64,000 bases of DNA from Ligustrum vulgare (GCA_963555705.1 OY743190.1:16685491-16749490); one strand, 5' to 3'. Numbered from the stretch's first letter, positions 49,984-63,126 are shown. Notes: generated by a model from the sequence alone, not told the origin. Translations and numbers: made by a program.

Positions 49984-52338
49984 TATGTTCGTGGAATTCT
50001 GGTCGTTCGGGGATGCTTTTGAATATATAAACTAGGGCCGTCTGCAGTCCAGCTGCTCGTAAGGGATGTAGTTCATTTATTTGAATTCTTATGGCTCGTT
50101 CGATTTAGTTTTCAAATTTGAACTCACTAATATTGTATGTTTGATGTAGATTGCAAGAGTCAATAGGAGTCGGAGCATGAGTCGAAGCAGTATCTACAGT
50201 TTCACGAATAGTGGTAAAGGTAACAACAGGTTGGAGCAGTTAATGAACTTTTATGATTCAGAGTAAAAGTAGTTCGTAAAATTTAATGATCTGGTATTGC
50301 GATAAATTAATTAATCTATAGTTCATTTTTATTTTCTTTAAAATATTTTCTTAGATTTGGTTGACAATGATTGTATGTATTGATTGCAGATGCCGAGCTC
50401 GTAAAATACCGGTCTTTCGGGATATTTTTGCTGTGGACACTTGAACCGTCAACAACCTAGCTTCCTATAAGGGAAGTACTTCGTTTAGTTAAATGTTTAT
50501 GACCAGTTCGATTTAGTTTTAAGTTTAGAATTTTATTACTATTGTATGTTTGATGTAGATTACCTGAGTTAATAGGAGTTAGAGTAGGAGTTGAAGTGAG
50601 TGGTAACTTTTAATAGAGTAGGGTTAGTGCTAGTAGCAGGCAAGTCACGGTAGTAGTTAGAGCCGAAGTTGGAGTTGAAGAGAGTAATAATTTTTTTAAG
50701 AGTAGGTGTAGGTGTAGGTCTAGGAGTAGGTAAGTTATAGTCGAAGTAAGAGTCGAAGTAGGCGGCACTAAGTTTCACGAATGGGGTAAGGGTAACAACA
50801 ATAGGTAGGAGCAGCTCCTAAAATTTCATAAGTAGAAGTAAGAATAGTGTATGAAATTTCATGTTTTTGTGTTGCTATATATTTATTATTATTGTACAGT
50901 TTACCACAGTTTTCTTTAAAATATTTACAAAGATTTGTTTGGGAATGATTGCAGAAGCTATGTTCGTTGAATTCTGGTCGTTAGGGGATAATATATAAAC
51001 CAGGGCCGTCTGCAATCCAGCTCCATGTAAGTAGTTCATTTATTTAAATTCTTATGGTTCGTTCGATTTAGTTTTCAAATTTGAACTCATTAATATTGTA
51101 TGTTTGATGTAGATTGCAAGAGTTAATTGGAGTCGGAGCATGAGTCGAAGTAGGGTCTACAGTTTCACGAATAGGGGTAAGAGTAACAATAGGTTTGAGC
51201 AGTTAATGAACTTTTATGATTCAGAGTAAAAGATGTTTATAAAATTTAATGATTTGGTATTGCGATAAATCAATTAATCTATAGTTTATTTTTGTTTTCT
51301 TTAATATATTTTTTAAGATTTGGTTGACAATGATTGTTTGTATTGATTGCAGAAGCCGAGCTCGTAAAATACTGGTCTTTTGGGATGCTTTTGACTCTGG
51401 ACACTTGGACCGTCGACAACCTAGCTGCCTATAAGGGACGTACTTCGTTTGGTTAAATGTTTATTTCGAGTTCGATTTAGTTTTAAGTTTAGAATTTTAT
51501 TATTACTGTATGTTTGATGTTTGAGTTGATAGGAGTTAGAGTAGGAGTTGAAGTGAGTGATAGCTTTTAATAGAGTAGGGTTAGTACTCGGAGTAGGCAA
51601 GTCACGTTGGAAGCTAGAGTCGAAGTCGGAGTTGAAGAGAGTAATAATTTTTTTAAGAGTAAGGGTAGGTCTAGGAGTAGGTGAGTCATGGTAGGAGTAA
51701 GAGGCGAAGTAGGCACTAAAATTTCACGATTAGGTTAATGGTAACAATAGGTAGGAGCAGCTCCGAAAATTTCATGAGTAGATGTAGGGGTCGTGTATGA
51801 AATTTCATGTTTTTGTATTGCTATATATTTATTATTCTATAATTTACTACAGTTTTCTTTAAAATATTTGTCAAGATTTGCTTGGGAATGATTGTTGTTA
51901 ATGATTGCAGAAGCTATGTTCGTGGAATTCTGCTCTTTTGGGGATGCTTATGATTATATTCGCTTGGACCTTCCGCAATCCAGCCGCTCGGAGGGGAAGT
52001 TGTTTGTTTATTTAAATTCTTATGGCTTGTTCGATTTAGTTTCAATTTTTAATTCATTATTATTTTATGTTTGATATAGATTGCAAGAGTTAATAGGAGT
52101 AGGAGTCGAAGTAGGGACTACGGTTCACGAATTAGGGTAAGAGTTACAATAGATAGAAGCAGTTAATGGAATTTTATGATTCGAATTAAGAGTACTCTGC
52201 GAAATTTAATGATTTGGTAGTGCGATAAATTTTTTGTGTCGCTGTGTATTTATTATCATTGTATAATTTACTACTGTTTTCTTTAAAATATTTACAAATA
52301 GTTGTTTGAGAATAATTATTTTTATTGATTGCCGAAGC
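49984..52338 (+). repeat. Unit 23, 2355 bp
   Basis: Carries gcagtatctac in A and the common C form. Counterpart of unit 3. Confidence 0.95.
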
Positions 52339-54681
52339 TATGTTCGTGGAATTCTGGTCGTTCGGGGATGCTTTTGAATATATAAACTAGGGCCGTCTGC
52401 AGTCCAGCTGCTCGTAAGGGATGTAGTTCATTTATTTGAATTCTTATGGCTCGTTCGATTTAGTTTTCAAATTTGAACTCACTAATATTGTATGTTTGAT
52501 GTAGATTGCAAGAGTCAATAGGAGTCGAAGCAGGATCTACAGTTTCACGAATAGTGGTAAAGGTAACAACAGGTTGGAGCAGTTAATGAACTTTTATGAT
52601 TCAGAGTAAAAGTAGTTCGTAAAATTTAATGATCTGGTATTGCGATAAATTAATTAATCTATAGTTCATTTTTATTTTCTTTAAAATATTTTCTTAGATT
52701 TGGTTGACAATGATTGTATGTATTGATTGCAGATGCCGAGCTCGTAAAATACCGGTCTTTCGGGATATTTTTGCTGTGGACACTTGAACCGTCAACAACC
52801 TAGCTTCCTATAAGGGAAGTACTTCGTTTAGTTAAATGTTTATGACCAGTTCGATTTAGTTTTAAGTTTAGAATTTTATTACTATTGTATGTTTGATGTA
52901 GATTACCTGAGTTAATAGGAGTTAGAGTAGGAGTTGAAGTGAGTGGTAACTTTTAATAGAGTAGGGTTAGTGCTAGTAGCAGGCAAGTCACGGTAGTAGT
53001 TAGAGCCGAAGTTGGAGTTGAAGAGAGTAATAATTTTTTTAAGAGTAGGTGTAGGTGTAGGTCTAGGAGTAGGTAAGTTATAGTCGAAGTAAGAGTCGAA
53101 GTAGGCGGCACTAAGTTTCACGAATGGGGTAAGGGTAACAACAATAGGTAGGAGCAGCTCCTAAAATTTCATAAGTAGAAGTAAGAATAGTGTATGAAAT
53201 TTCATGTTTTTGTGTTGCTATATATTTATTATTATTGTACAGTTTACCACATTTTTCTTTAAAATATTTACAAAGATTTGTTTGGGAATGATTGCAGAAG
53301 CTATGTTCGTTGAATTCTGGTCGTTAGGGGATAATATATAAACCAGGGCCGTCTGCAATCCAGCTCCATGTAAGTAGTTCATTTATTTAAATTCTTATGG
53401 TTCGTTCGATTTAGTTTTCAAATTTGAACTCATTAATATTGTATGTTTGATGTAGATTGCAAGAGTTAATTGGAGTCGGAGCATGAGTCGAAGTAGGGTC
53501 TACAGTTTCACGAATAGGGGTAAGAGTAACAATAGGTTTGAGCAGTTAATGAACTTTTATGATTCAGAGTAAAAGATGTTTATAAAATTTAATGATTTGG
53601 TATTGCGATAAATCAATTAATCTATAGTTTATTTTTGTTTTCTTTAATATATTTTTTAAGATTTGGTTGACAATGATTGTTTGTATTGATTGCAGAAGCC
53701 GAGCTCGTAAAATACTGGTCTTTTGGGATGCTTTTGACTCTGGACACTTGGACCGTCGACAACCTAGCTGCCTATAAGGGACGTACTTCGTTTGGTTAAA
53801 TGTTTATTTCGAGTTCGATTTAGTTTTAAGTTTAGAATTTTATTATTACTGTATGTTTGATGTTTGAGTTGATAGGAGTTAGAGTAGGAGTTGAAGTGAG
53901 TGATAGCTTTTAATAGAGTAGGGTTAGTACTCGGAGTAGGCAAGTCACGTTGGAAGCTAGAGTCGAAGTCGGAGTTGAAGAGAGTAATAATTTTTTTAAG
54001 AGTAAGGGTAGGTCTAGGAGTAGGTGAGTCATGGTAGGAGTAAGAGGCGAAGTAGGCACTAAAATTTCACGATTAGGTTAATGGTAACAATAGGTAGGAG
54101 CAGCTCCGAAAATTTCATGAGTAGATGTAGGGGTCGTGTATGAAATTTCATGTTTTTGTATTGCTATATATTTATTATTCTATAATTTACTACAGTTTTC
54201 TTTAAAATATTTGTCAAGATTTGCTTGGGAATGATTGTTGTTAATGATTGCAGAAGCTATGTTCGTGGAATTCTGCTCTTTTGGGGATGCTTATGATTAT
54301 ATTCGCTTGGACCTTCCGCAATCCAGCCGCTCGGAGGGGAAGTTGTTTGTTTATTTAAATTCTTATGGCTTGTTCGATTTAGTTTCAATTTTTAATTCAT
54401 TATTATTTTATGTTTGATATAGATTGCAAGAGTTAATAGGAGTAGGAGTCGAAGTAGGGACTACGGTTCACGAATTAGGGTAAGAGTTACAATAGATAGA
54501 AGCAGTTAATGGAATTTTATGATTCGAATTAAGAGTACTCTGCGAAATTTAATGATTTGGTAGTGCGATAAATTTTTTGTGTCGCTGTGTATTTATTATC
54601 ATTGTATAATTTACTACTGTTTTCTTTAAAATATTTACAAATAGTTGTTTGAGAATAATTATTTTTATTGATTGCCGAAGC
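52339..54681 (+). repeat. Unit 24, 2343 bp (12-bp deletion in A)
   Basis: Counterpart of unit 4. It has one private change, accacattttt in place of accacagtttt, near 53248 at the end of B. Confidence 0.95.
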
Positions 54682-57036
54682 TATGTTCGTGGAATTCTGG
54701 TCGTTCGGGGATGCTTTTGAATATATAAACTAGGGCCGTCTGCAGTCCAGCTGCTCGTAAGGGATGTAGTTCATTTATTTGAATTCTTATGGCTCGTTCG
54801 ATTTAGTTTTCAAATTTGAACTCACTAATATTGTATGTTTGATGTAGATTGCAAGAGTCAATAGGAGTCGGAGCATGAGTCGAAGCAGTATCTACAGTTT
54901 CACGAATAGTGGTAAAGGTAACAACAGGTTGGAGCAGTTAATGAACTTTTATGATTCAGAGTAAAAGTAGTTCGTAAAATTTAATGATCTGGTATTGCGA
55001 TAAATTAATTAATCTATAGTTCATTTTTATTTTCTTTAAAATATTTTCTTAGATTTGGTTGACAATGATTGTATGTATTGATTGCAGATGCCGAGCTCGT
55101 AAAATACCGGTCTTTCGGGATATTTTTGCTGTGGACACTTGAACCGTCAACAACCTAGCTTCCTATAAGGGAAGTACTTCGTTTAGTTAAATGTTTATGA
55201 CCAGTTCGATTTAGTTTTAAGTTTAGAATTTTATTACTATTGTATGTTTGATGTAGATTACCTGAGTTAATAGGAGTTAGAGTAGGAGTTGAAGTGAGTG
55301 GTAACTTTTAATAGAGTAGGGTTAGTGCTAGTAGCAGGCAAGTCACGGTAGTAGTTAGAGCCGAAGTTGGAGTTGAAGAGAGTAATAATTTTTTTAAGAG
55401 TAGGTGTAGGTGTAGGTCTAGGAGTAGGTAAGTTATAGTCGAAGTAAGAGTCGAAGTAGGCGGCACTAAGTTTCACGAATGGGGTAAGGGTAACAACAAT
55501 AGGTAGGAGCAGCTCCTAAAATTTCATAAGTAGAAGTAAGAATAGTGTATGAAATTTCATGTTTTTGTGTTGCTATATATTTATTATTATTGTACAGTTT
55601 ACCACAGTTTTCTTTAAAATATTTACAAAGATTTGTTTGGGAATGATTGCAGAAGCTATGTTCGTTGAATTCTGGTCGTTAGGGGATAATATATAAACCA
55701 GGGCCGTCTGCAATCCAGCTCCATGTAAGTAGTTCATTTATTTAAATTCTTATGGTTCGTTCGATTTAGTCTTCAAATTTGAACTCATTAATATTGTATG
55801 TTTGATGTAGATTGCAAGAGTTAATTGGAGTCGGAGCATGAGTCGAAGTAGGGTCTACAGTTTCACGAATAGGGGTAAGAGTAACAATAGGTTTGAGCAG
55901 TTAATGAACTTTTATGATTCAGAGTAAAAGATGTTTATAAAATTTAATGATTTGGTATTGCGATAAATCAATTAATCTATAGTTTATTTTTGTTTTCTTT
56001 AATATATTTTTTAAGATTTGGTTGACAATGATTGTTTGTATTGATTGCAGAAGCCGAGCTCGTAAAATACTGGTCTTTTGGGATGCTTTTGACTCTGGAC
56101 ACTTGGACCGTCGACAACCTAGCTGCCTATAAGGGACGTACTTCGTTTGGTTAAATGTTTATTTCGAGTTCGATTTAGTTTTAAGTTTAGAATTTTATTA
56201 TTACTGTATGTTTGATGTTTGAGTTGATAGGAGTTAGAGTAGGAGTTGAAGTGAGTGATAGCTTTTAATAGAGTAGGGTTAGTACTCGGAGTAGGCAAGT
56301 CACGTTGGAAGCTAGAGTCGAAGTCGGAGTTGAAGAGAGTAATAATTTTTTTAAGAGTAAGGGTAGGTCTAGGAGTAGGTGAGTCATGGTAGGAGTAAGA
56401 GGCGAAGTAGGCACTAAAATTTCACGATTAGGTTAATGGTAACAATAGGTAGGAGCAGCTCCGAAAATTTCATGAGTAGATGTAGGGGTCGTGTATGAAA
56501 TTTCATGTTTTTGTATTGCTATATATTTATTATTCTATAATTTACTACAGTTTTCTTTAAAATATTTGTCAAGATTTGCTTGGGAATGATTGTTGTTAAT
56601 GATTGCAGAAGCTATGTTCGTGGAATTCTGCTCTTTTGGGGATGCTTATGATTATATTCGCTTGGACCTTCCGCAATCCAGCCGCTCGGAGGGGAAGTTG
56701 TTTGTTTATTTAAATTCTTATGGCTTGTTCGATTTAGTTTCAATTTTTAATTCATTATTATTTTATGTTTGATATAGATTGCAAGAGTTAATAGGAGTAG
56801 GAGTCGAAGTAGGGACTACGGTTCACGAATTAGGGTAAGAGTTACAATAGATAGAAGCAGTTAATGGAATTTTATGATTCGAATTAAGAGTACTCTGCGA
56901 AATTTAATGATTTGGTAGTGCGATAAATTTTTTGTGTCGCTGTGTATTTATTATCATTGTATAATTTACTACTGTTTTCTTTAAAATATTTACAAATAGT
57001 TGTTTGAGAATAATTATTTTTATTGATTGCCGAAGC
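54682..57036 (+). repeat. Unit 25, 2355 bp
   Basis: gcagtatctac in A and tagtcttcaaa in C. Counterpart of unit 5. Confidence 0.95.
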
Positions 57037-59391
57037 TATGTTCGTGGAATTCTGGTCGTTCGGGGATGCTTTTGAATATATAAACTAGGGCCGTCTGCAG
57101 TCCAGCTGCTCGTAAGGGATGTAGTTCATTTATTTGAATTCTTATGGCTCGTTCGATTTAGTTTTCAAATTTGAACTCACTAATATTGTATGTTTGATGT
57201 AGATTGCAAGAGTCAATAGGAGTCGGAGCATGAGTCGAAGCAGTATCTACAGTTTCACGAATAGTGGTAAAGGTAACAACAGGTTGGAGCAGTTAATGAA
57301 CTTTTATGATTCAGAGTAAAAGTAGTTCGTAAAATTTAATGATCTGGTATTGCGATAAATTAATTAATCTATAGTTCATTTTTATTTTCTTTAAAATATT
57401 TTCTTAGATTTGGTTGACAATGATTGTATGTATTGATTGCAGATGCCGAGCTCGTAAAATACCGGTCTTTCGGGATATTTTTGCTGTGGACACTTGAACC
57501 GTCAACAACCTAGCTTCCTATAAGGGAAGTACTTCGTTTAGTTAAATGTTTATGACCAGTTCGATTTAGTTTTAAGTTTAGAATTTTATTACTATTGTAT
57601 GTTTGATGTAGATTACCTGAGTTAATAGGAGTTAGAGTAGGAGTTGAAGTGAGTGGTAACTTTTAATAGAGTAGGGTTAGTGCTAGTAGCAGGCAAGTCA
57701 CGGTAGTAGTTAGAGCCGAAGTTGGAGTTGAAGAGAGTAATAATTTTTTTAAGAGTAGGTGTAGGTGTAGGTCTAGGAGTAGGTAAGTTATAGTCGAAGT
57801 AAGAGTCGAAGTAGGCGGCACTAAGTTTCACGAATGGGGTAAGGGTAACAACAATAGGTAGGAGCAGCTCCTAAAATTTCATAAGTAGAAGTAAGAATAG
57901 TGTATGAAATTTCATGTTTTTGTGTTGCTATATATTTATTATTATTGTACAGTTTACCACAGTTTTCTTTAAAATATTTACAAAGATTTGTTTGGGAATG
58001 ATTGCAGAAGCTATGTTCGTTGAATTCTGGTCGTTAGGGGATAATATATAAACCAGGGCCGTCTGCAATCCAGCTCCATGTAAGTAGTTCATTTATTTAA
58101 ATTCTTATGGTTCGTTCGATTTAGTCTTCAAATTTGAACTCATTAATATTGTATGTTTGATGTAGATTGCAAGAGTTAATTGGAGTCGGAGCATGAGTCG
58201 AAGTAGGGTCTACAGTTTCACGAATAGGGGTAAGAGTAACAATAGGTTTGAGCAGTTAATGAACTTTTATGATTCAGAGTAAAAGATGTTTATAAAATTT
58301 AATGATTTGGTATTGCGATAAATCAATTAATCTATAGTTTATTTTTGTTTTCTTTAATATATTTTTTAAGATTTGGTTGACAATGATTGTTTGTATTGAT
58401 TGCAGAAGCCGAGCTCGTAAAATACTGGTCTTTTGGGATGCTTTTGACTCTGGACACTTGGACCGTCGACAACCTAGCTGCCTATAAGGGACGTACTTCG
58501 TTTGGTTAAATGTTTATTTCGAGTTCGATTTAGTTTTAAGTTTAGAATTTTATTATTACTGTATGTTTGATGTTTGAGTTGATAGGAGTTAGAGTAGGAG
58601 TTGAAGTGAGTGATAGCTTTTAATAGAGTAGGGTTAGTACTCGGAGTAGGCAAGTCACGTTGGAAGCTAGAGTCGAAGTCGGAGTTGAAGAGAGTAATAA
58701 TTTTTTTAAGAGTAAGGGTAGGTCTAGGAGTAGGTGAGTCATGGTAGGAGTAAGAGGCGAAGTAGGCACTAAAATTTCACGATTAGGTTAATGGTAACAA
58801 TAGGTAGGAGCAGCTCCGAAAATTTCATGAGTAGATGTAGGGGTCGTGTATGAAATTTCATGTTTTTGTATTGCTATATATTTATTATTCTATAATTTAC
58901 TACAGTTTTCTTTAAAATATTTGTCAAGATTTGCTTGGGAATGATTGTTGTTAATGATTGCAGAAGCTATGTTCGTGGAATTCTGCTCTTTTGGGGATGC
59001 TTATGATTATATTCGCTTGGACCTTCCGCAATCCAGCCGCTCGGAGGGGAAGTTGTTTGTTTATTTAAATTCTTATGGCTTGTTCGATTTAGTTTCAATT
59101 TTTAATTCATTATTATTTTATGTTTGATATAGATTGCAAGAGTTAATAGGAGTAGGAGTCGAAGTAGGGACTACGGTTCACGAATTAGGGTAAGAGTTAC
59201 AATAGATAGAAGCAGTTAATGGAATTTTATGATTCGAATTAAGAGTACTCTGCGAAATTTAATGATTTGGTAGTGCGATAAATTTTTTGTGTCGCTGTGT
59301 ATTTATTATCATTGTATAATTTACTACTGTTTTCTTTAAAATATTTACAAATAGTTGTTTGAGAATAATTATTTTTATTGATTGCCGAAGC
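57037..59391 (+). repeat. Unit 26, 2355 bp
   Basis: gcagtatctac in A and tagtcttcaaa in C. Counterpart of unit 6. Confidence 0.95.
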
Positions 59392-61734
59392 TATGTTCGT
59401 GGAATTCTGGTCGTTCGGGGATGCTTTTGAATATATAAACTAGGGCCGTCTGCAGTCCAGCTGCTCGTAAGGGATGTAGTTCATTTATTTGAATTCTTAT
59501 GGCTCGTTCGATTTAGTTTTCAAATTTGAACTCACTAATATTGTATGTTTGATGTAGATTGCAAGAGTCAATAGGAGTCGAAGCAGGATCTACAGTTTCA
59601 CGAATAGTGGTAAAGGTAACAACAGGTTGGAGCAGTTAATGAACTTTTATGATTCAGAGTAAAAGTAGTTCGTAAAATTTAATGATCTGGTATTGCGATA
59701 AATTAATTAATCTATAGTTCATTTTTATTTTCTTTAAAATATTTTCTTAGATTTGGTTGACAATGATTGTATGTATTGATTGCAGATGCCGAGCTCGTAA
59801 AATACCGGTCTTTCGGGATATTTTTGCTGTGGACACTTGAACCGTCAACAACCTAGCTTCCTATAAGGGAAGTACTTCGTTTAGTTAAATGTTTATGACC
59901 AGTTCGATTTAGTTTTAAGTTTAGAATTTTATTACTATTGTATGTTTGATGTAGATTACCTGAGTTAATAGGAGTTAGAGTAGGAGTTGAAGTGAGTGGT
60001 AACTTTTAATAGAGTAGGGTTAGTGCTAGTAGCAGGCAAGTCACGGTAGTAGTTAGAGCCGAAGTTGGAGTTGAAGAGAGTAATAATTTTTTTAAGAGTA
60101 GGTGTAGGTGTAGGTCTAGGAGTAGGTAAGTTATAGTCGAAGTAAGAGTCGAAGTAGGCGGCACTAAGTTTCACGAATGGGGTAAGGGTAACAACAATAG
60201 GTAGGAGCAGCTCCTAAAATTTCATAAGTAGAAGTAAGAATAGTGTATGAAATTTCATGTTTTTGTGTTGCTATATATTTATTATTATTGTACAGTTTAC
60301 CACAGTTTTCTTTAAAATATTTACAAAGATTTGTTTGGGAATGATTGCAGAAGCTATGTTCGTTGAATTCTGGTCGTTAGGGGATAATATATAAACCAGG
60401 GCCGTCTGCAATCCAGCTCCATGTAAGTAGTTCATTTATTTAAATTCTTATGGTTCGTTCGATTTAGTTTTCAAATTTGAACTCATTAATATTGTATGTT
60501 TGATGTAGATTGCAAGAGTTAATTGGAGTCGGAGCATGAGTCGAAGTAGGGTCTACAGTTTCACGAATAGGGGTAAGAGTAACAATAGGTTTGAGCAGTT
60601 AATGAACTTTTATGATTCAGAGTAAAAGATGTTTATAAAATTTAATGATTTGGTATTGCGATAAATCAATTAATCTATAGTTTATTTTTGTTTTCTTTAA
60701 TATATTTTTTAAGATTTGGTTGACAATGATTGTTTGTATTGATTGCAGAAGCCGAGCTCGTAAAATACTGGTCTTTTGGGATGCTTTTGACTCTGGACAC
60801 TTGGACCGTCGACAACCTAGCTGCCTATAAGGGACGTACTTCGTTTGGTTAAATGTTTATTTCGAGTTCGATTTAGTTTTAAGTTTAGAATTTTATTATT
60901 ACTGTATGTTTGATGTTTGAGTTGATAGGAGTTAGAGTAGGAGTTGAAGTGAGTGATAGCTTTTAATAGAGTAGGGTTAGTACTCGGAGTAGGCAAGTCA
61001 CGTTGGAAGCTAGAGTCGAAGTCGGAGTTGAAGAGAGTAATAATTTTTTTAAGAGTAAGGGTAGGTCTAGGAGTAGGTGAGTCATGGTAGGAGTAAGAGG
61101 CGAAGTAGGCACTAAAATTTCACGATTAGGTTAATGGTAACAATAGGTAGGAGCAGCTCCGAAAATTTCATGAGTAGATGTAGGGGTCGTGTATGAAATT
61201 TCATGTTTTTGTATTGCTATATATTTATTATTCTATAATTTACTACAGTTTTCTTTAAAATATTTGTCAAGATTTGCTTGGGAATGATTGTTGTTAATGA
61301 TTGCAGAAGCTATGTTCGTGGAATTCTGCTCTTTTGGGGATGCTTATGATTATATTCGCTTGGACCTTCCGCAATCCAGCCGCTCGGAGGGGAAGTTGTT
61401 TGTTTATTTAAATTCTTATGGCTTGTTCGATTTAGTTTCAATTTTTAATTCATTATTATTTTATGTTTGATATAGATTGCAAGAGTTAATAGGAGTAGGA
61501 GTCGAAGTAGGGACTACGGTTCACGAATTAGGGTAAGAGTTACAATAGATAGAAGCAGTTAATGGAATTTTATGATTCGAATTAAGAGTACTCTGCGAAA
61601 TTTAATGATTTGGTAGTGCGATAAATTTTTTGTGTCGCTGTGTATTTATTATCATTGTATAATTTACTACTGTTTTCTTTAAAATATTTACAAATAGTTG
61701 TTTGAGAATAATTATTTTTATTGATTGCCGAAGC
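59392..61734 (+). repeat. Unit 27, 2343 bp (12-bp deletion in A)
   Basis: Short-A form. Counterpart of unit 7 and the last complete unit before the array edge. Confidence 0.95.
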
Positions 61735-62904
61735 TATGTTCGTGGAATTCTGGTCGTTCGGGGATGCTTTTGAATATATAAACTAGGGCCGTCTGCAGTC
61801 CAGCTGCTCGTAAGGGATGTAGTTCATTTATTTGAATTCTTATGGCTCGTTCGATTTAGTTTTCAAATTTGAACTCACTAATATTGTATGTTTGATGTAG
61901 ATTGCAAGAGTCAATAGGAGTCGAAGCAGGATCTACAGTTTCACGAATAGTGGTAAAGGTAACAACAGGTTGGAGCAGTTAATGAACTTTTATGATTCAG
62001 AGTAAAAGTAGTTCGTAAAATTTAATGATCTGGTATTGCGATAAATTAATTAATCTATAGTTCATTTTTATTTTCTTTAAAATATTTTCTTAGATTTGGT
62101 TGACAATGATTGTATGTATTGATTGCAGATGCCGAGCTCGTAAAATACCGGTCTTTCGGGATATTTTTGCTGTGGACACTTGAACCGTCAACAACCTAGC
62201 TTCCTATAAGGGAAGTACTTCGTTTAGTTAAATGTTTATGACCAGTTCGATTTAGTTTTAAGTTTAGAATTTTATTACTATTGTATGTTTGATGTAGATT
62301 ACCTGAGTTAATAGGAGTTAGAGTAGGAGTTGAAGTGAGTGGTAACTTTTAATAGAGTAGGGTTAGTGCTAGTAGCAGGCAAGTCACGGTAGTAGTTAGA
62401 GCCGAAGTTGGAGTTGAAGAGAGTAATAATTTTTTTAAGAGTAGGTGTAGGTGTAGGTCTAGGAGTAGGTAAGTTATAGTCGAAGTAAGAGTCGAAGTAG
62501 GCGGCACTAAGTTTCACGAATGGGGTAAGGGTAACAACAATAGGTAGGAGCAGCTCCTAAAATTTCATAAGTAGAAGTAAGAATAGTGTATGAAATTTCA
62601 TGTTTTTGTGTTGCTATATATTTATTATTATTGTACAGTTTACCACAGTTTTCTTTAAAATATTTACAAAGATTTGTTTGGGAATGATTGCAGAAGCTAT
62701 GTTCGTTGAATTCTGGTCGTTAGGGGATAATATATAAACCAGGGCCGTCTGCAATCCAGCTCCATGTAAGTAGTTCATTTATTTAAATTCTTATGGTTCG
62801 TTCGATTTAGTTTTCAAATTTGAACTCATTAATAATGTATGTTTGATGTAGATTGCAAGAGTTAATTGGAGTCGGAGCATGAGTCGAAGTAGGGTCTACA
62901 GTTT
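61735..62904 (+). repeat. Unit 28, incomplete (A, B and half of C)
   Basis: A (short form) and B are intact. C starts at 62698 and stops in gtctacagttt at 62904. It has one private change, attaataatgtatg near 62833. It lies where unit 8 would fall in the copied block, but B has the common gttcgatttag. Confidence 0.93.
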
Positions 62905-63057
62905 TGGGGATGCTTATGATTATATACGCTTGGAACTTCCGCAATCCAGCTGCTCGGAGGGGAAGTTGTTTGTTTAGTTAAATTCTTATGGCTTGTTCGA
63001 TTTAGTTTCAATTTTTAATTCATTATTATTTTATGTTTGATATAGATTGCAAGAGTT
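62905..63057 (+). repeat. Mutated E-monomer fragment at the array edge
   Basis: Joined to C through a 3-base overlap (ttt, 62902-62904), it begins tggggatgcttatg and follows E to ...gcaagagtt. In unit coordinates about 773 bp are missing at the join. It is the LEL/SSCS form of E. It has two private substitutions, tatatacgc at 62926 and tttagtta at 62977, and the second puts a TAG stop in the E reading frame. Greater divergence at an edge is expected for satellite arrays, where conversion is weakest. Confidence 0.9.
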
Positions 63058-63091
63058 AATTTTTAATTCATTAATTATTTTATGTTTGATA
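63010..63091 (+). repeat. 48-bp partial tandem duplication ending the array
   Basis: aatttttaattcatta at 63010 recurs at 63058. The second copy runs to tgtttgat at about 63090 with one extra A (cattaattatt against cattattatt). After this no satellite similarity is seen. Confidence 0.85.
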
Positions 63092-63126
63092 ATTTATAGT
63101 TTAGAAATGTTAATTTCCAATTTAGA
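63092..63126. other. AT-rich spacer at the array boundary
   Basis: Short non-satellite stretch between the duplicated edge and the degenerate 29-bp repeats. Nothing recognisable is seen in it. Confidence 0.6.

Larger units (their letters stand above)
1..63091. repeat. 2.36-kb higher-order satellite array, about 28 head-to-tail units
   Basis: The sequence beginning tatgttcgtggaattctgg at position 1 recurs in the same order and orientation at 2356, 4711, 7066 and so on up to 61735. The spacing is 2355 or 2343 bp in nearly every case. Units match almost base for base, with only a handful of differences per unit found by eye. The array runs off the left edge and ends near 63091. Each unit is built from five diverged monomers, so this is a higher-order repeat and not a simple satellite. 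No transposase, reverse transcriptase, integrase, rRNA or tRNA is visible in a unit. Centromeric, heterochromatic or knob location is possible but cannot be read from the sequence. Confidence 0.98.

Noticed and set aside
2356..61734. Block duplication as a pure assembly artefact
   Set aside because: It cannot be excluded, but unit 24 has a private change absent from unit 4, and units 8 and 28 differ, so the two blocks are not the same sequence entered twice.
1..63091. Ribosomal DNA spacer or tandem rRNA repeats
   Set aside because: A 2.36-kb unit is too short for a rDNA repeat, and no 18S, 5.8S, 26S or 5S sequence is recognisable in it.
1..63091. CRISPR array or bacterial repeat system
   Set aside because: There is no short repeat with unique spacers and no cas-like gene. 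The periodicity is 2.3 kb and the whole unit repeats.
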